This document shows, piece after piece, positions 37,911 through 50,300 of a DNA stretch of 64,000 nucleotides (within the stretch, counting starts at the first letter, position 1; the number at the start of each line of letters is the position of its first letter). The stretch spans positions 24,393,342 to 24,457,341 of the forward strand of contig NC_043757.1 in assembly GCF_902148845.1 (NCBI RefSeq). The letters are read 5' to 3'. The stretch is from Salarias fasciatus (lineage: Eukaryota > Chordata > Actinopteri > Blenniiformes > Blenniidae). The translations under genes were made by a program, and so were the position numbers. Below the pieces are notes generated by a model. The model did no database searches and had not been told where the DNA came from. It worked only from the letters and a program-made list of their open reading frames with translations.

Positions 37911-38254
37911 GCGGTGGCCTAGAAGCTTAGAGGAGTGAATTTGGGATTAAGCTTTTGCAGGTTCAAATCCCAAAGCGGACTACTGTGGCTCTCTGAGCAA
38001 GATCCTTGACCCTCAGGATGTGGTAATGTGGCTGCTGACTACATCCCAGGATTGGTAAATACAGAAAATTGGGACTTCCAACAGCTGACAGGTCACCACT
38101 GAGGGTCCCCTGAAGAAGACCTTTGACCCCCAGCACCACGCCAGATGCCACACTACAGCATTGACCTCCTTGAAACTCAGGATGGATTCAATGTGATGAA
38201 AGTATTTCTCAGAGAGGGATCGATAGAGGATATTAAGAAAAAAAAAAAAAAAGA
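37911..38254 (+). mobile_element. tRNA-derived SINE
   Basis: A clear tRNA-like head contains an A-box-like stretch (TGGCCTAGAAGCTTAGAGG) and a perfect B box GGTTCAAATCC (37,960-37,970). It is followed by the CTGAGCAAGATCCTTGACCC body common to teleost tRNA SINEs and ends in an A-run near 38,238-38,252. Its divergence from the remembered teleost consensus suggests an old copy. It sits between the divergent genes sfxn4 and prdx3. Confidence 0.75.
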
Positions 38255-38267
38255 GAATAATACAGAG

Positions 38268-38321
38268 TGGAGTACTGGTTAGCCCTCTTGACTTGAGCAA
38301 GAAGATCTTGTCTCTGTTTTC

Positions 38322-38360
<39 letters not shown>

Positions 38361-38505
38361 CTTTCCTCCAGCAGTCTATATAAATATGCATATGACGTTT
38401 ATTGGTGACCCTAAATTTCCCCAGAGGTGTGAGTGTGTGTGGTTTTGTGTCTCTGTGTTTGTCCTGTGATGGACTGTGACCTGTCCAGGGTGCCTCCTAC
38501 ACTCG
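38268..38505 (+). mobile_element. Second SINE/teleost repeat fragment
   Basis: A tRNA-head-like start (GGAGTACTGGTTAGCCCTC) is interrupted by a GT microsatellite (38,324-38,359). A tail follows (GGTGACCCTAAATT..., GTGTGTGGTTTTGTGTCTC..., GATGGACTGTGACCTGTCC) that is a very common repeated motif in teleost genomes. It lies directly after the first SINE, so one inserted beside the other. The exact family is not assigned. Confidence 0.6.
38324..38359. repeat. GT microsatellite
   Basis: About 18 GT units inside the SINE-like fragment. Confidence 0.9.
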
Positions 38506-38775
38506 AAATTAAATTAAAACAAACAGGAGTAAACAGAGCAAATACATTCAGACAGTAGTTCTTATTATTCATTCCACTTGAGTTTTATGGTTTCCTCCAC
38601 ATGTGGAGGGTACCTGAAGGCAGCACGTCTAAATATGTCTAAAATGTGTTTTCAAGTTGAAATGAATCCTGCTTACTGCTCTCCGTCTTTGATTTCGCCT
38701 CTTTTGTCCTGAAAGTTTATTTTTTTAACAGCAGCAGAGTGAATGTTCTGTATTTGTTGCGTCGCGTAGGCACGT

Positions 38776-38828
38776 AAATGACGCAAGAGGACGCTGGCCC
38801 CGCCCCCCAGGGACAGAAAGATGGCGGC
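38776..38828 (+). promoter_or_regulatory. prdx3 promoter elements, YY1 site over the start codon
   Basis: AAGATGGCGGC at 38,818-38,828 matches the YY1 motif, and its ATG is the prdx3 start codon. A CRE-like TGACGCAA lies about 40 bp upstream, and a GC box (CCCCGCCCCCC) lies between them. YY1 sites over the start region are common in TATA-less nuclear genes for mitochondrial proteins. The site is seen; its use is inference. Confidence 0.5.
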
Positions 38829-41800
38829 CACCGTGGGGAGAATCCTCGGGACCTCTGTGAGTGAAACCTGTCGCTTGTGATGTTTAGATGTTTAGTCTGT
38901 CCCGTGTCCGGTCCGCCGTGTGCCTCCGCCGCTCCCGCTGCGCCGACCCGTAGAAAGCCGGCCTCCACGGCCGCCGTCGGTTAATCTGCCGTCGGCTCGC
39001 GTGTGTCGCACTTATGACAGAGCGCTGCCAACCTGTGGTCCGCGGCCGCTCTGTGGGACGCACATGGCTCAGGGGGGGGTAGCCCAATAAATTCAAGGTC
39101 AGGGCAACTTTGAACACTAGAAATACAACATGCGCGTGGATTTATTGAATTCTAACGTGACGGGTGTAGGAAAAATCATGTTTGCGAGGGACTTGAGTCT
39201 GTTTCAGAGTTTAGAGTCTTCTCTACACTGCTCATAACAAAAAAAAAAACCAGGTGTATCTAATGTCGTTCAACTAGAGCTGGTAAATTTAATGCATTAA
39301 TGAGTAGTGCTCAGTTGCATAAGTGGCTCCAATCCTCCAATCTGGCTTGCCTATCTACCAAACAAATGGTTAAATACTTAAAAGTAACCTTCATTCTACA
39401 TTGTTTCCAATAAAGATTGAGCAGCTTGCATGCAGCTGTTATGCTCAGCGTTGATGGCGTGACATAGAATAACTACAAAGTGAAATGTTAAAATGCAAAG
39501 TTTTATGCAGGACAGGGTAGAACACCACAGAACTTGTGCAAAGTCTTCCCCATCACAGCAGCAAGGCATTAAAATGTCCACGGTTTTATATAATGATGCA
39601 ACATCAAGATAACAGAGGAAATGTACGTATAAGATAGAAATTAACAGCTAAACACTTAGTTAATTTCAATAAAAGATGGTATTTTAGATGCATGTTATAA
39701 GTTCTTTTTAAGACATGACGGCACAAACTGGTCGTTCGTTTGGTGTCGGCATGTTTTGTTGTTGTGATATCAGCTTTGGGTGTGGTGCCATGTGGTCAAC
39801 TGTCAGACCTCCAGATAGCAGTGCAGCTCCACTTTTCCTTCCAATGAGAGTATCTCTCAAAGACTTCTTTAATGTCTCAGAAAAGCACTTAATTCCTGTC
39901 GAAATAAACCACTGTTCTGTGCTAAAGGCGCTTTACGTTGCCATGGCAGCCTTTCCCTCACTTACTCCAAAATATGTTAGCAGAAGGAAAACAGCTGAAA
40001 GCAGCTCACAGTCCTCACTGAAGGCTGAGATCTGCTGGGATAAGAGTTCTTATAATGTGACACATTCATACAGGACCTGTTATGTAACCAAAGTCCCATT
40101 TACACGACATTTCAATGAAATCTCATCGTTTTTGTTTCAGAGAAGTTCCAGATTTACACAGCAACGTTTTGAAAATGATGTCAGTTTACACAGAAATGCT
40201 GAAATGATGTAGTTTCCATGTTGCTCCACTAGTAGGTGCTGTTGTTGGTTTTTATGGAGCTGAGTTAGCAGCGTCGACAGGGAAACGGGCCCTGAGCGTT
40301 TTCAGAAAGTCGTGTTTTCTCACATATGACGGAGCCCAATCGTTCCACCCTGGGATCCGCTTCTAAAAAGTTGTGTTTTCAGTGTCTCCAAGCACCGTTG
40401 TCATGGAAACAGACAATCAGAACCCAACCAAAGTTTTGTGTTTTCACCTGAAGTCATTGCCGCGTAAAAAGGCTCTGAATATTTTGAACAGCACAAGTTT
40501 TATGAAGCCTGACAAAACTCGTCTGGAGTCTCAAGTGCATCAAAAGCTCCATTTCACCAGCGTTTGTCAAGGTTTCTTAAACAAGCCTCGCCAATTTGCA
40601 TCAGGCTTCACCGTCTCACTCGACACTGAAGTGAAAGAAAACTCTTCCTTTCATGAAGGACGGACCTTCAGCGTTTCCATCACGGCTTCAACACCTTTGA
40701 ATCTGAAGCTTTTAAACCGCAGCCACTGAGTTTCCTATTAATTTCCCACTACTCGTGATCTTTTTTATTTACTTCAGTCAGAATCACAAAGGAAGATCAC
40801 AAACGGCAGAACAGTTGAGAGAAAAAGTCAAAGTTCAAACTAGGAGAAAACACACTTGAGAGCACTTCAGAGGCTTTAAACACTGTATATTTATGTATTT
40901 TGTTAGGTTTCCTTTTCATTGTGTGTTTTCTGTTTGTGTAGGCAAGGGTTGCAGCTGCAGGGCTGAAAGCGGCGGCCGCCGGCCGAGGCGGCGCCGCGAG
41001 AGTCCTGGCCGCTCCGGCGCTCCAGAGATGCTGCTTCTCCTCTGGTGTGTAACACGACCACAATCACAGCTCTCGCAGCACGTAGCGGCAGAGACAGATT
41101 CCTGCCATCCACGCTCTCCGGGTCAAAGAGCACAACTGGTCGTGGTGAAGTGTTCATGTCAGGACCGCCGACACACACCCCGTTTCCACATGGCTCCTGC
41201 TGATTAATGACTCCACTTTGTCTCGAAATGTAAGACAAGGAATCCTGAGATCTTATCAGAAGAGATTGATCACTGAAATATTGAACATGCAGATGGTGTT
41301 TGTCAGTAAAAAATGAGCTTGTAGCTCCACGTTATCTTCACGTCAGATAAGGGTTCATCGGCGTCTCTCTCCACCGCTGGAACCTTGGCTTTACCTTGGT
41401 TTGAATAAACAGACCCTGAATGTTTTGTCTTGTTTTCATTCCGCTGTCATGACTGACCATAACCTCATTAGATTACGAGGCGGGGCTTGCTCTCGCTCAT
41501 CCATTGATACAAAAGAAGAAGTGTCAACGTCTTCCTGTCCCGCTGAATGAATCCGTTCTGTTTGACGTTTCTGCATCAGGAGCGTCCCGGTGGGCCGCCG
41601 CCGTCACTCAGCCCGCTCCGGCGTTTAAGGCGACCGCCGTCCTCAACGGCGAGTTCAAGGAGATGAGTCTGGAGGACTTCAAGGGCAAATACCTGGTTCT
41701 CTTCTTCTACCCGCTGGATTTGTAAGTCCTGGAGAAACCAGCCTGTTGGCATGGAGCGGTTATATCGTACGTGATTGAGTCCTGATCCCCTCCCCCCTCC

Positions 41801-42583
41801 CCGTGGCTGTGGCGCCGCAGCACGTTTGTGTGTCCAACAGAGATCATCTCGTTCAGCGACAAGGCCAGCGAGTTCCACGACGTCAACTGTGAGGTGGTGG
41901 GGGTGTCGGTGGACTCCCACTTCACCCACCTGGCCTGGATCAACACGCCACGAAAGGTACACACACTCCTCGGTGTGGGGATTAATCAGTAACACACACA
42001 CTGTTCAAGGTTCAACCGAGTTTTCTTCTTTGTTGGAGGACTTCAGGAAGTAGTGTGTGTGTGTGTGTGTGTGTTAAAGACGTGTGTGTCCTGCTGTGTG
42101 GGCAGGTGGGAGGCCTGGGGAGCATCCACATCCCGCTGCTGTCAGACCTCAACAAGCAGATCTCCAGGGACTACGGCGTGCTGCTGGAGGGGCCGGGCAT
42201 CGCCCTGAGGTGAGTCCGCCGTCCGGTTCCGCCTCTCCTCCGCGGCGGATCGGAGGAAACTGATCCGCGCTGTTCGTCCAGAGGTCTGTTCATCATCGAC
42301 CCGCACGGCGTGGTGAAGCACATGAGCGTCAACGACCTGCCGGTGGGCCGCTGCGTGGAGGAAACCCTCCGCCTGGTCAAGGCCTTCCAGTTCGTGGAGA
42401 CCCACGGAGAGGTGTGTCCGGCCAGCTGGACCCCCGAGTCCCCCACGGTGAGTGGCGCCGCCGAGCTCCGCTGCCGCCGGGCCGCTTCTCGTCGACTTGA
42501 AAGTTAATCTGGTGCAACCGTCTGCTTTTCAGATCAAACCGACCCCGGAGGGATCCAAGGAGTACTTTGAAAAAGTCAACTGA
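38821..42583 (+). CDS. prdx3: Peroxiredoxin-3, mitochondrial thioredoxin-dependent peroxide reductase
   Basis: This reduces H2O2 in the mitochondrial matrix with thioredoxin-2 as donor. Seven exons join in phase: 38821-38856, 40942-41044, 41580-41721, 41821-41956, 42106-42209, 42282-42447, 42533-42583. They give 245 residues (human 256). Residues 1 to about 50 are an Ala/Arg-rich mitochondrial targeting peptide split by the first intron. The peroxidatic cysteine lies in FTFVCPTE (about Cys98) and the resolving cysteine in HGEVCPASW (about Cys219). GGLG near residue 142 and the C-terminal EYFEKV give the two motifs (GGLG and YF) of hyperoxidation-sensitive typical 2-Cys enzymes. The start is the first ATG and matches family MAA-VGR. 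An AATAAA lies 69 bp after the stop. Confidence 0.97.
40085..40460. mobile_element. Old DNA-transposon-like relic in prdx3 intron 1
   Basis: The words CCCATTTACACGAC (40,093 onward), AACGTTTTGAAAATGATG and GGGAAACGGGCCC resemble a widespread teleost non-autonomous DNA transposon with ends reading like 'gtgtaaatgggac'. The copy is decayed, its exact ends and target duplication are not visible, and the family is not assigned. The plus-strand frames over this intron are not supported as genes. Confidence 0.35.
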
Positions 42584-42651
42584 GTTCTCAACACTTGGTA
42601 CAAGCTTAAAAAAACCCCAAGTGTTCTCCTCCAGTTTAGATGTATTTACTC

Positions 42652-42657
42652 AATAAA
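42652..42657 (+). other. prdx3 polyadenylation signal
   Basis: An AATAAA on the plus strand 69 bases beyond the prdx3 stop codon, followed by TATATTCTTTGT, a suitable U/GU-rich downstream region. Confidence 0.75.
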
Positions 42658-42836
42658 TATATTCTTTGTACCCGACAGCTGTGAGCGTTGGTGAATGTGG
42701 CAGATTGTGGAGAGCTCTTCAGGCTGTGTTCGCTGCTCCTCACTGATTAAACCGAAGTTTCTGAGCCGCGGAGTGTTGATCTAATGTTTCCTGTCGGAGT
42801 CAGAAGCACACGGAATAACCCCTGTACATAAACATG

Positions 42837-44386
42837 TTTATTTTCTCTTTTTACAGCAAGTTAATATGCAGGTTCAAAATGTCTGTCGGACATCGGTACA
42901 CAACATGAGGTGCCAAAAATCAACTTCAGTGGGGAAGAACTGGAAATTAAAATAAAAAAAAGAAAAAAGAGGCATTGCCACTTCTCATACAAGGAGGGTA
43001 CAGACTGTATTTACACAAAAATGGGGGGGGGGGGGAAGCATTGGAAACACTCCGCAGCACTGTGTGTGGTTATGAAAACATCTAGTTTTTAAGTGTACAT
43101 AAACTTTGTACAGCATGTTTGCAGAAACAAAGCAACAGCTGCCTCGCTCCGTCTGACATTCACAAATAATGTTTCAGGTTAGGCAACAGAACGTGAGGGG
43201 GAAATGGCTTACCAGAAGATGTAGAGCCTCTTTAAAGCTTTTAAATCATAGGTGAAATCAAAAACCATGATGTGCCCGTCGCATTTTGAGATTGACAAAG
43301 AAAAAAAACAAACAAAAAAAAAAAACAGAACTGCTGACTGCAAAGGAATCGATAATCAAATGGTTCGGTGAAAACCTCATGCAATTTCAGGCAAGATGTA
43401 ACAGCGCCAGCAGCCACACCCCAAGCACCAAACAAAACAAAACAGAACTTTATCCTTTAACTGAAAGATTCGTTTAAAAAAAACACCCTGTAGTAAATCT
43501 GTACAACGAAAATACATCCGGGATCTACATCTAAAGGTACATTATTAAGGTTATATACACTCCCCCCCCATCCATATATTATCTTTACAAGTAGACTTCA
43601 TTCAAACCCAAACATTTAGAAAACATAAGACTCAACGGGGAAATGGGATCACACCAAACATCCATTTTAAAAACCCGCCCCGTCTGTACCTCGGCTGCTG
43701 ACCCGCCCCTCTGCTCTGCTCTGTACAGTAAACTACAGCAGGACTAAAACCTCTCCTGGACTGGATGGACTGCTACCGGAACCGGGAATCGAACGCCATC
43801 CAAATTGAGGGGAATGATTATCGAGTGAACACTTCTTTCTTCTTCTTCTTCCGGTGGGAGTGAACTGAGAAACTACTGTGCTGTGTGGCGACAACAAATC
43901 GAGTAACTCCGAGAATACAAAATAGAAATCAGAACACGGACACGGACCACAACTCTCCAATATCCTGACAGAACAGAACCAAGGCTTTCACCACGCTTTA
44001 GGCCTCTTCACTGAAGAGAGCTACACGATTCCATCCATGAACACTGAAGTTCTCTGGTCTCAGGTGGGATTGGGTTGGTTGGAGAAGGAGATGCCATGTC
44101 AGCCTTACATATTTTCGCCCCGACGTTTTGTTTCGAAAGCAACCGATAAAAACAGAACCCGGTGAGTGAGATCTCTCCCGCAGACTTCCTCCTGTTGGCT
44201 TTGAGCTGCGGCGTCGAAATTCATTCAGAAAAAAAATGGAAAAAAAAAAAAACTACAATAGTACAAAGCGAGATTTCTCTCAATCTCTTTGCAAGAAAGA
44301 AAAGTTATAATAAAGAATGACTTGTGCCCGTCGTCTCTCAGGGTACACGTAGGCAAATCCATTGAACATCCCTGTTTGGCTCGCTC
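42837..44386 (-). other. tm9sf3 3' UTR with distal polyadenylation signal
   Basis: Minus-strand sequence runs from the tm9sf3 stop codon to an AATAAA at 42,837-42,842. It contains no exon of another gene that I can support. This gives a 3' UTR of about 1.55 kb, within the normal range for TM9SF genes. Earlier signals may be used. Confidence 0.5.
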
Positions 44387-47300
44387 CTAGTCAATTTTCA
44401 CATTTGTGTAGATCTTCCTCACAAAGGCACTTGTTCCCATGTATCCGACGGCACCTGGAAGAACAACAAGCAGCGGAGTGAGCGAGCTTCAGGCTGCCGA
44501 CGGCGGCGCTGCGCCCGGCCGTCCCATAAAGCTGCGAGCGCGCCGCGGAAAGGCACGTCCGGCATCTGCAGAGCGAGCCGGCAGATGCAGGGACGGCCCG
44601 GGAGACGGCGCTCGCTGGCATGCGCATCGTCAGCAGATAAACGAGTCTGACTGGAGAGCAAACTACTGAACTGCACTGATAAACAGATGGAGAAAACCCG
44701 AGTTCTCATCCCAACACAGCGCTGGTAATTAAAAATCTCACTGAGCATCAACCGAAATAGACCTTTTAGCAATTTCACTGACAAATCCAGACTGGAGGGT
44801 GGGGCAGAGGTGGACTTGGGATCTGGGGTCCGCAGGTTCAGATCTCGAGGCTGAGGTGGTCACCTGAGCAGGACCCCCATCAGCAAAGTGACTACACCCT
44901 AGTTTTTCTTTGGTATTCTCACCATTAACATCACCAAATAGCAGGAGTTTCTCTGAAGGTTAAAAAAAATGATTCAACTCATTTTCGACACTCACCACAC
45001 ATGATTCCTAGAGCAGTGCTGAACACAGCCATGTAGCCAAAGTAGAAAGATGTCTGGAAAAGTCCGTACATCCTGAGAGAAAACACACAGAAGACCCCGG
45101 GTGAACAATCCTCCACTGCTGAATCGGATTTGAACGGCTTGACGGACGGGCGGCGCTTACTTAGTCTTGAAGAAGTAGTAGTAAAAAGAGTACATGTAAA
45201 CATAAACCGCAGTGGAAGCAGCAGACAGGAAGCTGGTCCACTGCCTGGAAGACAAGCAGAAACACCAGAGGTGAGCATTTTCCTCCTCTATACATCACGA
45301 AGACTTCCTGCTGCAGTGGGACGGAGCGCCGGCTCACCATCTGTAGTCCTCGGCGTTGAGCAGGAAGTACGTGCACACGATGGTGACGCACACCGTCACG
45401 ATGCACAGGATGACCAGGACCAGCATCATGAAGCCGTACACATAGTAGATCTTGTAGGCCCAGAACGACGTGAAGATGAAGTACCTGGCAGACGGGGACA
45501 GGAAGCAGGTCAGTCTGCGGCCGTCGGCTCCAGATCGCCGCCGCCGCCCGGCCGCCAAGCGCACGTACTCACATTTCTATGAAAATGGAACCGAATGGAA
45601 GGATCCCTCCGAGGCAGACGATGACAGCCGGCTCCATAAACCTGAAACATTCAGCACACGGATGAGTGTTGGAAGAGATGGCTGGATCCACCAGAGGGCG
45701 CTGTGTCGCTCCTCTGCATTCTGCACAATGATGGCGCCCCGGGTTTGAGCAGTTTCCCTCCCTTTCTCCCTCTGGACCTCTTGTTGGTCTCACGGGTTGC
45801 CATCCACGCCGTCCCCACGCCACACTGCACCTACCACTTCTTCTCCGGGATGGGCCGCGGCACGGCGTTCACTCGGCAGGGGAAGTTGGGCTGGCCGGAC
45901 AGATTCCTCCCCAGGATGGTTCCCACCAGGTTCAGCGGCAGGATGACGAAGAAGCAGATGCAGCAGACGGCGACCTGCAGAACGGACCGCAGTGACTCAC
46001 TCTCAGCAGCTGCTCTGCGTTTTACAGCCGTCCTCCGCTGATCGCTAACGTCCTCCGACTGTTCCAGAAACAATCTCAATGACATTTAATAAAGGGCCGA
46101 ATCCGTTTTAGGAGGCGCCGTTATCGCCGCCGTTATTAATGCTCCCGGCGCGATCCTGGGTTACAACCTCCCCGCTTATTAAATTACCAGGACCACACGT
46201 GGAAACGCTGCTATTATCTGATGACCTTCAGGAGTTTAAAGTGAAACAAAACCAAAATAACAAAAATAAAAGGCGAACTGCCTGAGATTTCCTCCCGTCT
46301 CTGCTCTGTTTGCACAGCGAGGCTGGCAGATGCAGCAGGAACGGCTTCACTTCAGGACTGCGACTTGACAATTATGATTGATGGACTGTTGACTGGAGCC
46401 AAACAAACTCTTCACTGTCCTAATTACTAACAGCTGTTTATGGAGGAAGCGTCTGTGGGCTGAAAAATAGCCGAAAAGTTAGAGAACAAATCGGCTTTAG
46501 ATGCAGAATTCACCTCGACACAAGAGAACTCGTAAAGCCACAAACGCCGGGTTGTTGTTGACGCTGATATTTTGATCATGTATGAAACAAAGGAAACTTT
46601 AACTGGAGCCATGAAAACGATGCACAAACACTGATTATCAGCGCTATTTTCCAACACTTGTGGCAGTAACAAATACCAGAAAACCTAACAAAACTGAAAA
46701 CAACCAATTAACTTTGACAACGCTGTTTAGAGTGTGGTCTCATAAATGTCACAGCGTAGCTGCAACTGGCCAAACGAAGGCAGGAACCAAGCGTGAGCCG
46801 CTCGTCTAAAGGCTACTGCTGTTTTAATGACGTGGCTGTGTGTGTTGTGGAGGTAAATTATGGTGTTGTTAGACCCGGACTTTGAGGCTGATGCTAGTTA
46901 GCTAGCTTTCATGGCAGCGTCACTCATATCGCAGCTCGGGTCTCTGCTCTGTGTTGCATCCACGACTCTGTAGGAAGGTGCTTAATAGCAAAATCAATTA
47001 AAAAAAAAAAAATTAAATCTGATTGGTGGCTTGGTGGCCGGATTGGAGCCTCTTGCTGGCCAGTTTTGGCCCACGGCCCTTATGTTTGACACTTCTGGTA
47101 TAGAAGACGGAAGGATCTTTTGAAGTAATATTTTTTTATATTGCTCTCTGTGACTCAAGCCAATAATAATCCCGGCTATTCTTCTTAAATCTCCACAGTC
47201 TAACATGACTAAAGCCTTAAGTGAACTCAGACTGACCGCAGCAGAAACGCTCGCACTTATTCTAAAAACCCCCATCAGTGTCAAACTATACTTCACACCA

Positions 47301-50300
47301 TCTCTCATCAGTTTGTTTGTTCCCCAGTTTAGTTCATTTATTCATTACGAGACCAGCGGACCAACTCTACTCCTCAGTTTCTGAAAAATGATATATCTGT
47401 GTCAGATGAATACCAATCACTCGTTTCCTGTTCATGTGTGGAGAAACAGCCAGTCTCAGCTGTCCCCAGAGTTTTAAGTTGTTGTAGATATTCTGCATTT
47501 CGAAATACCTCCGAAATCCTCAGATTGTGGATGTGGGACTGACACCAGATGGTGCAACTTCAGAGATCAACTTGTAACAACTGAAAATCGTAAAATTCAA
47601 AGCCAAACGAGCCTTTTGTGAAGAGATGCTTGAAACCAGACTGTAACTGGATTTCTGTGCTGTGTAAATAGATAAAAAGTATTATAAACATCTGTTTAGA
47701 CCCTGCATCAATTATATCTTTAAAATCAGTGAAGTTAATTTTGGGAATCCCTCATTTTCACTGCAGCAACTCAGGAAATAGTTGTGTTAACTTGTACAAC
47801 ACTGATACTGACTTCCCTTCAGTCTCACTCATGACAGACCCACTGCTCGGTTTTGACTCGGTTTGCTGCTGAAGAAGCGCTGCGGCGCAGAAACCCACCA
47901 TGGTGCCGAAGGGGATGGCTCTGGAGGCGTGGTAGTAGATCGCAATAAAGTTGATGAAGAAGGCCGTCCCGCACACCATGGCCGGGATCATAAAGGCCCC
48001 GATGAACATTTGCTTAATCCATCTCCTGCCTGTGATACACACACACACACACACACACACAGAGTCAGAACACCAGCAACTTAACGGCTTCTCAAACCAA
48101 ACGGCAAAATGTGTGCATCTTCAGCGATTTATTACCTCCTTGCTTTGCATACAAACTCCCCCCGAAGTAGCCATTAACGGGCGAAGTTGCAGCATACACA
48201 AAAATGGCCGTGCTCAGCATGGATCCTCTCCTGCAGAGAAGGACAAACGGTCCCCGTTGAATCAGGCGAAGACCACTTCTTTTCAAAGTGTTGGGCCTTC
48301 AATCCTCCTCAAAAGCTGTTTTGAATACATCCCTGCACTCAGCTCCACCTCTGTGCTTGAGAATGAATCTCCACAGTCAGTTTTTTTTCTTGTCGTGAGC
48401 TCTCTTACTCGGTGTACAGGTCCTCCACCATGGCGACAATGATGACGATGAGGGAGACGGAGAAGATCTGGCAGCCGGAGCCGATGAGCGAGGAGAAGAT
48501 CAGCGGGTGGCTCGATGGCCTGAAGACATCCCCGTGCACCTGCTTCCACCCGTATTCGTCTCCGAGGTCCCTGTCCTGTTAGGACCCATCAGGAGGGGGG
48601 TTTGGGGGGGGGGGGAATACAGTCACAGTCATGAGGGATGACTCAGATCTTTCACACATTTCTGTAAAGAACACACATTCAAGTGCAGACTTACCATGTC
48701 ATCCATCTCCTCCTCTTTGCTGTATCTGGCGTAATCCTTTCTTAGCGTTCTCATGAGAATCATGGACACCAGGCCCACCAGGAAAATGACCATCATGAAG
48801 GAGTTGAAGATGGAGAACCAGTGGATCTGAAACCAGCAGTCAGTCAGTCCACACCTCTTCAGGTTGTAACGTATTAGAGATTAGCGCTTTATCGACACGG
48901 TGAAGTTTGGAAGAGGGTGAAAATGTTTTTTCGCTGTAAGCCTTCTCTAATGCTTCAGTGAAACTGGAGGCTCGCCGTGCATCGACTGTAAAGGTCTCTG
49001 AGGAAGTCAGGCCACAGTGGAGAAAATCCGTTTTCATTAATAGACTGTCAAACTAAAAAATTCACTCTGAAAATCATTCTGTGGAGAAAGAGCGCCACTG
49101 GCTTTAAGCCACAATGGCAGGAGGAGTTGGAGAGTCAGCACAAAGTGACTGAGCTGCTCGACTCCAACACGGAGCACAGAGAAGGGCTTGTAGCTTCTGA
49201 AAGGACTGGACTGTGCCGCAACAGCAAGCTGCCGACTGTCTGACATGAAGACCCAACACTCGGCTCACCCTGTGCTGGAAGAAGGACGGATCCAGGTACT
49301 TGTCAAATCTGTCCTCGAACTTCACATCCGACTTCTTCCACTTGACCTGCGGCAGAAAAGGATCAGAAGGAAAGGCGTCACTGATCTGAGCCCGGGAGGT
49401 TACAAGGCTCACACTACAGACATTACTGCAGACTTACTCTAAAGAAGAGAAGAAAAAGGAAATCAATAGGTGGTACTCACAGAGTAAGACATCGAGATTC
49501 TCGTGTTTGGCACGAGTCTGACTTTCCCTTCGCTGGTGAGATTCACATCTACGATTCTGTTGCCGTTGAAGCCGATCTCCAGCTTCTTATACGTCCACAG
49601 GTAGTGATCCTCTCCGTTTTCGTCTGCCTCGCCAACAATTCCTGAAACGTTATAAAAACGCGAAGCAGAACTTCAGAGGTGGTTAAATAAAGAGCTGATT
49701 TCAGAAGACAGAGCTTCAGGAATCCACTGGATTTTAACACCTCTGCCTCTCATCCTGTAATGTGTGTTTTTTGTTGGTCGACACAGTCCCGACATGTTAC
49801 AGCACAGAACAACACCAAACACCAGACTCAAGCTCTGAAGCTTTTACATATCTGACAAACAGCTTGATAAAACGACAGCAGCAGCTCTCAGTCAATCAGC
49901 TGACAAGTTATCATTTAGAAGGTGTTTAACTGAGTCATATTCCCTTTTCGGCTTCATACTTTCAGTGTTTTAACTTAAAAATGACCGATCCAAGCCTGTA
50001 GTGCTCTGGGAAGATAAAATCGTGAGCTTGTTACTGTCACTGAGTATCTGCTGGCCACAGAATCCCCACCAGAAAACCTCTTTTTGTCCTCCTCAAACTC
50101 TAGTGATCCTAAACTGCCAGCCGGCCTCCAAAAATACATCAGCGGAGCAGCCGTCTATATAAAAATCCACTCTTATTTCCCACATGGTTACACATATTGT
50201 AACTATAAATTACATTAAAAATATGCTTCACACAAGAGCTCAACATGCTTCCCTTCCACAGCGAGTGTCTCTGAGTCGATTACGCAACGGTTAAAGCAAA

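Noticed and set aside
39715-40729. 165- and 118-codon plus-strand frames in prdx3 intron 1
   Set aside because: They overlap a probable decayed transposon, have no recognisable domain, and the prdx3 splice model skips them cleanly.
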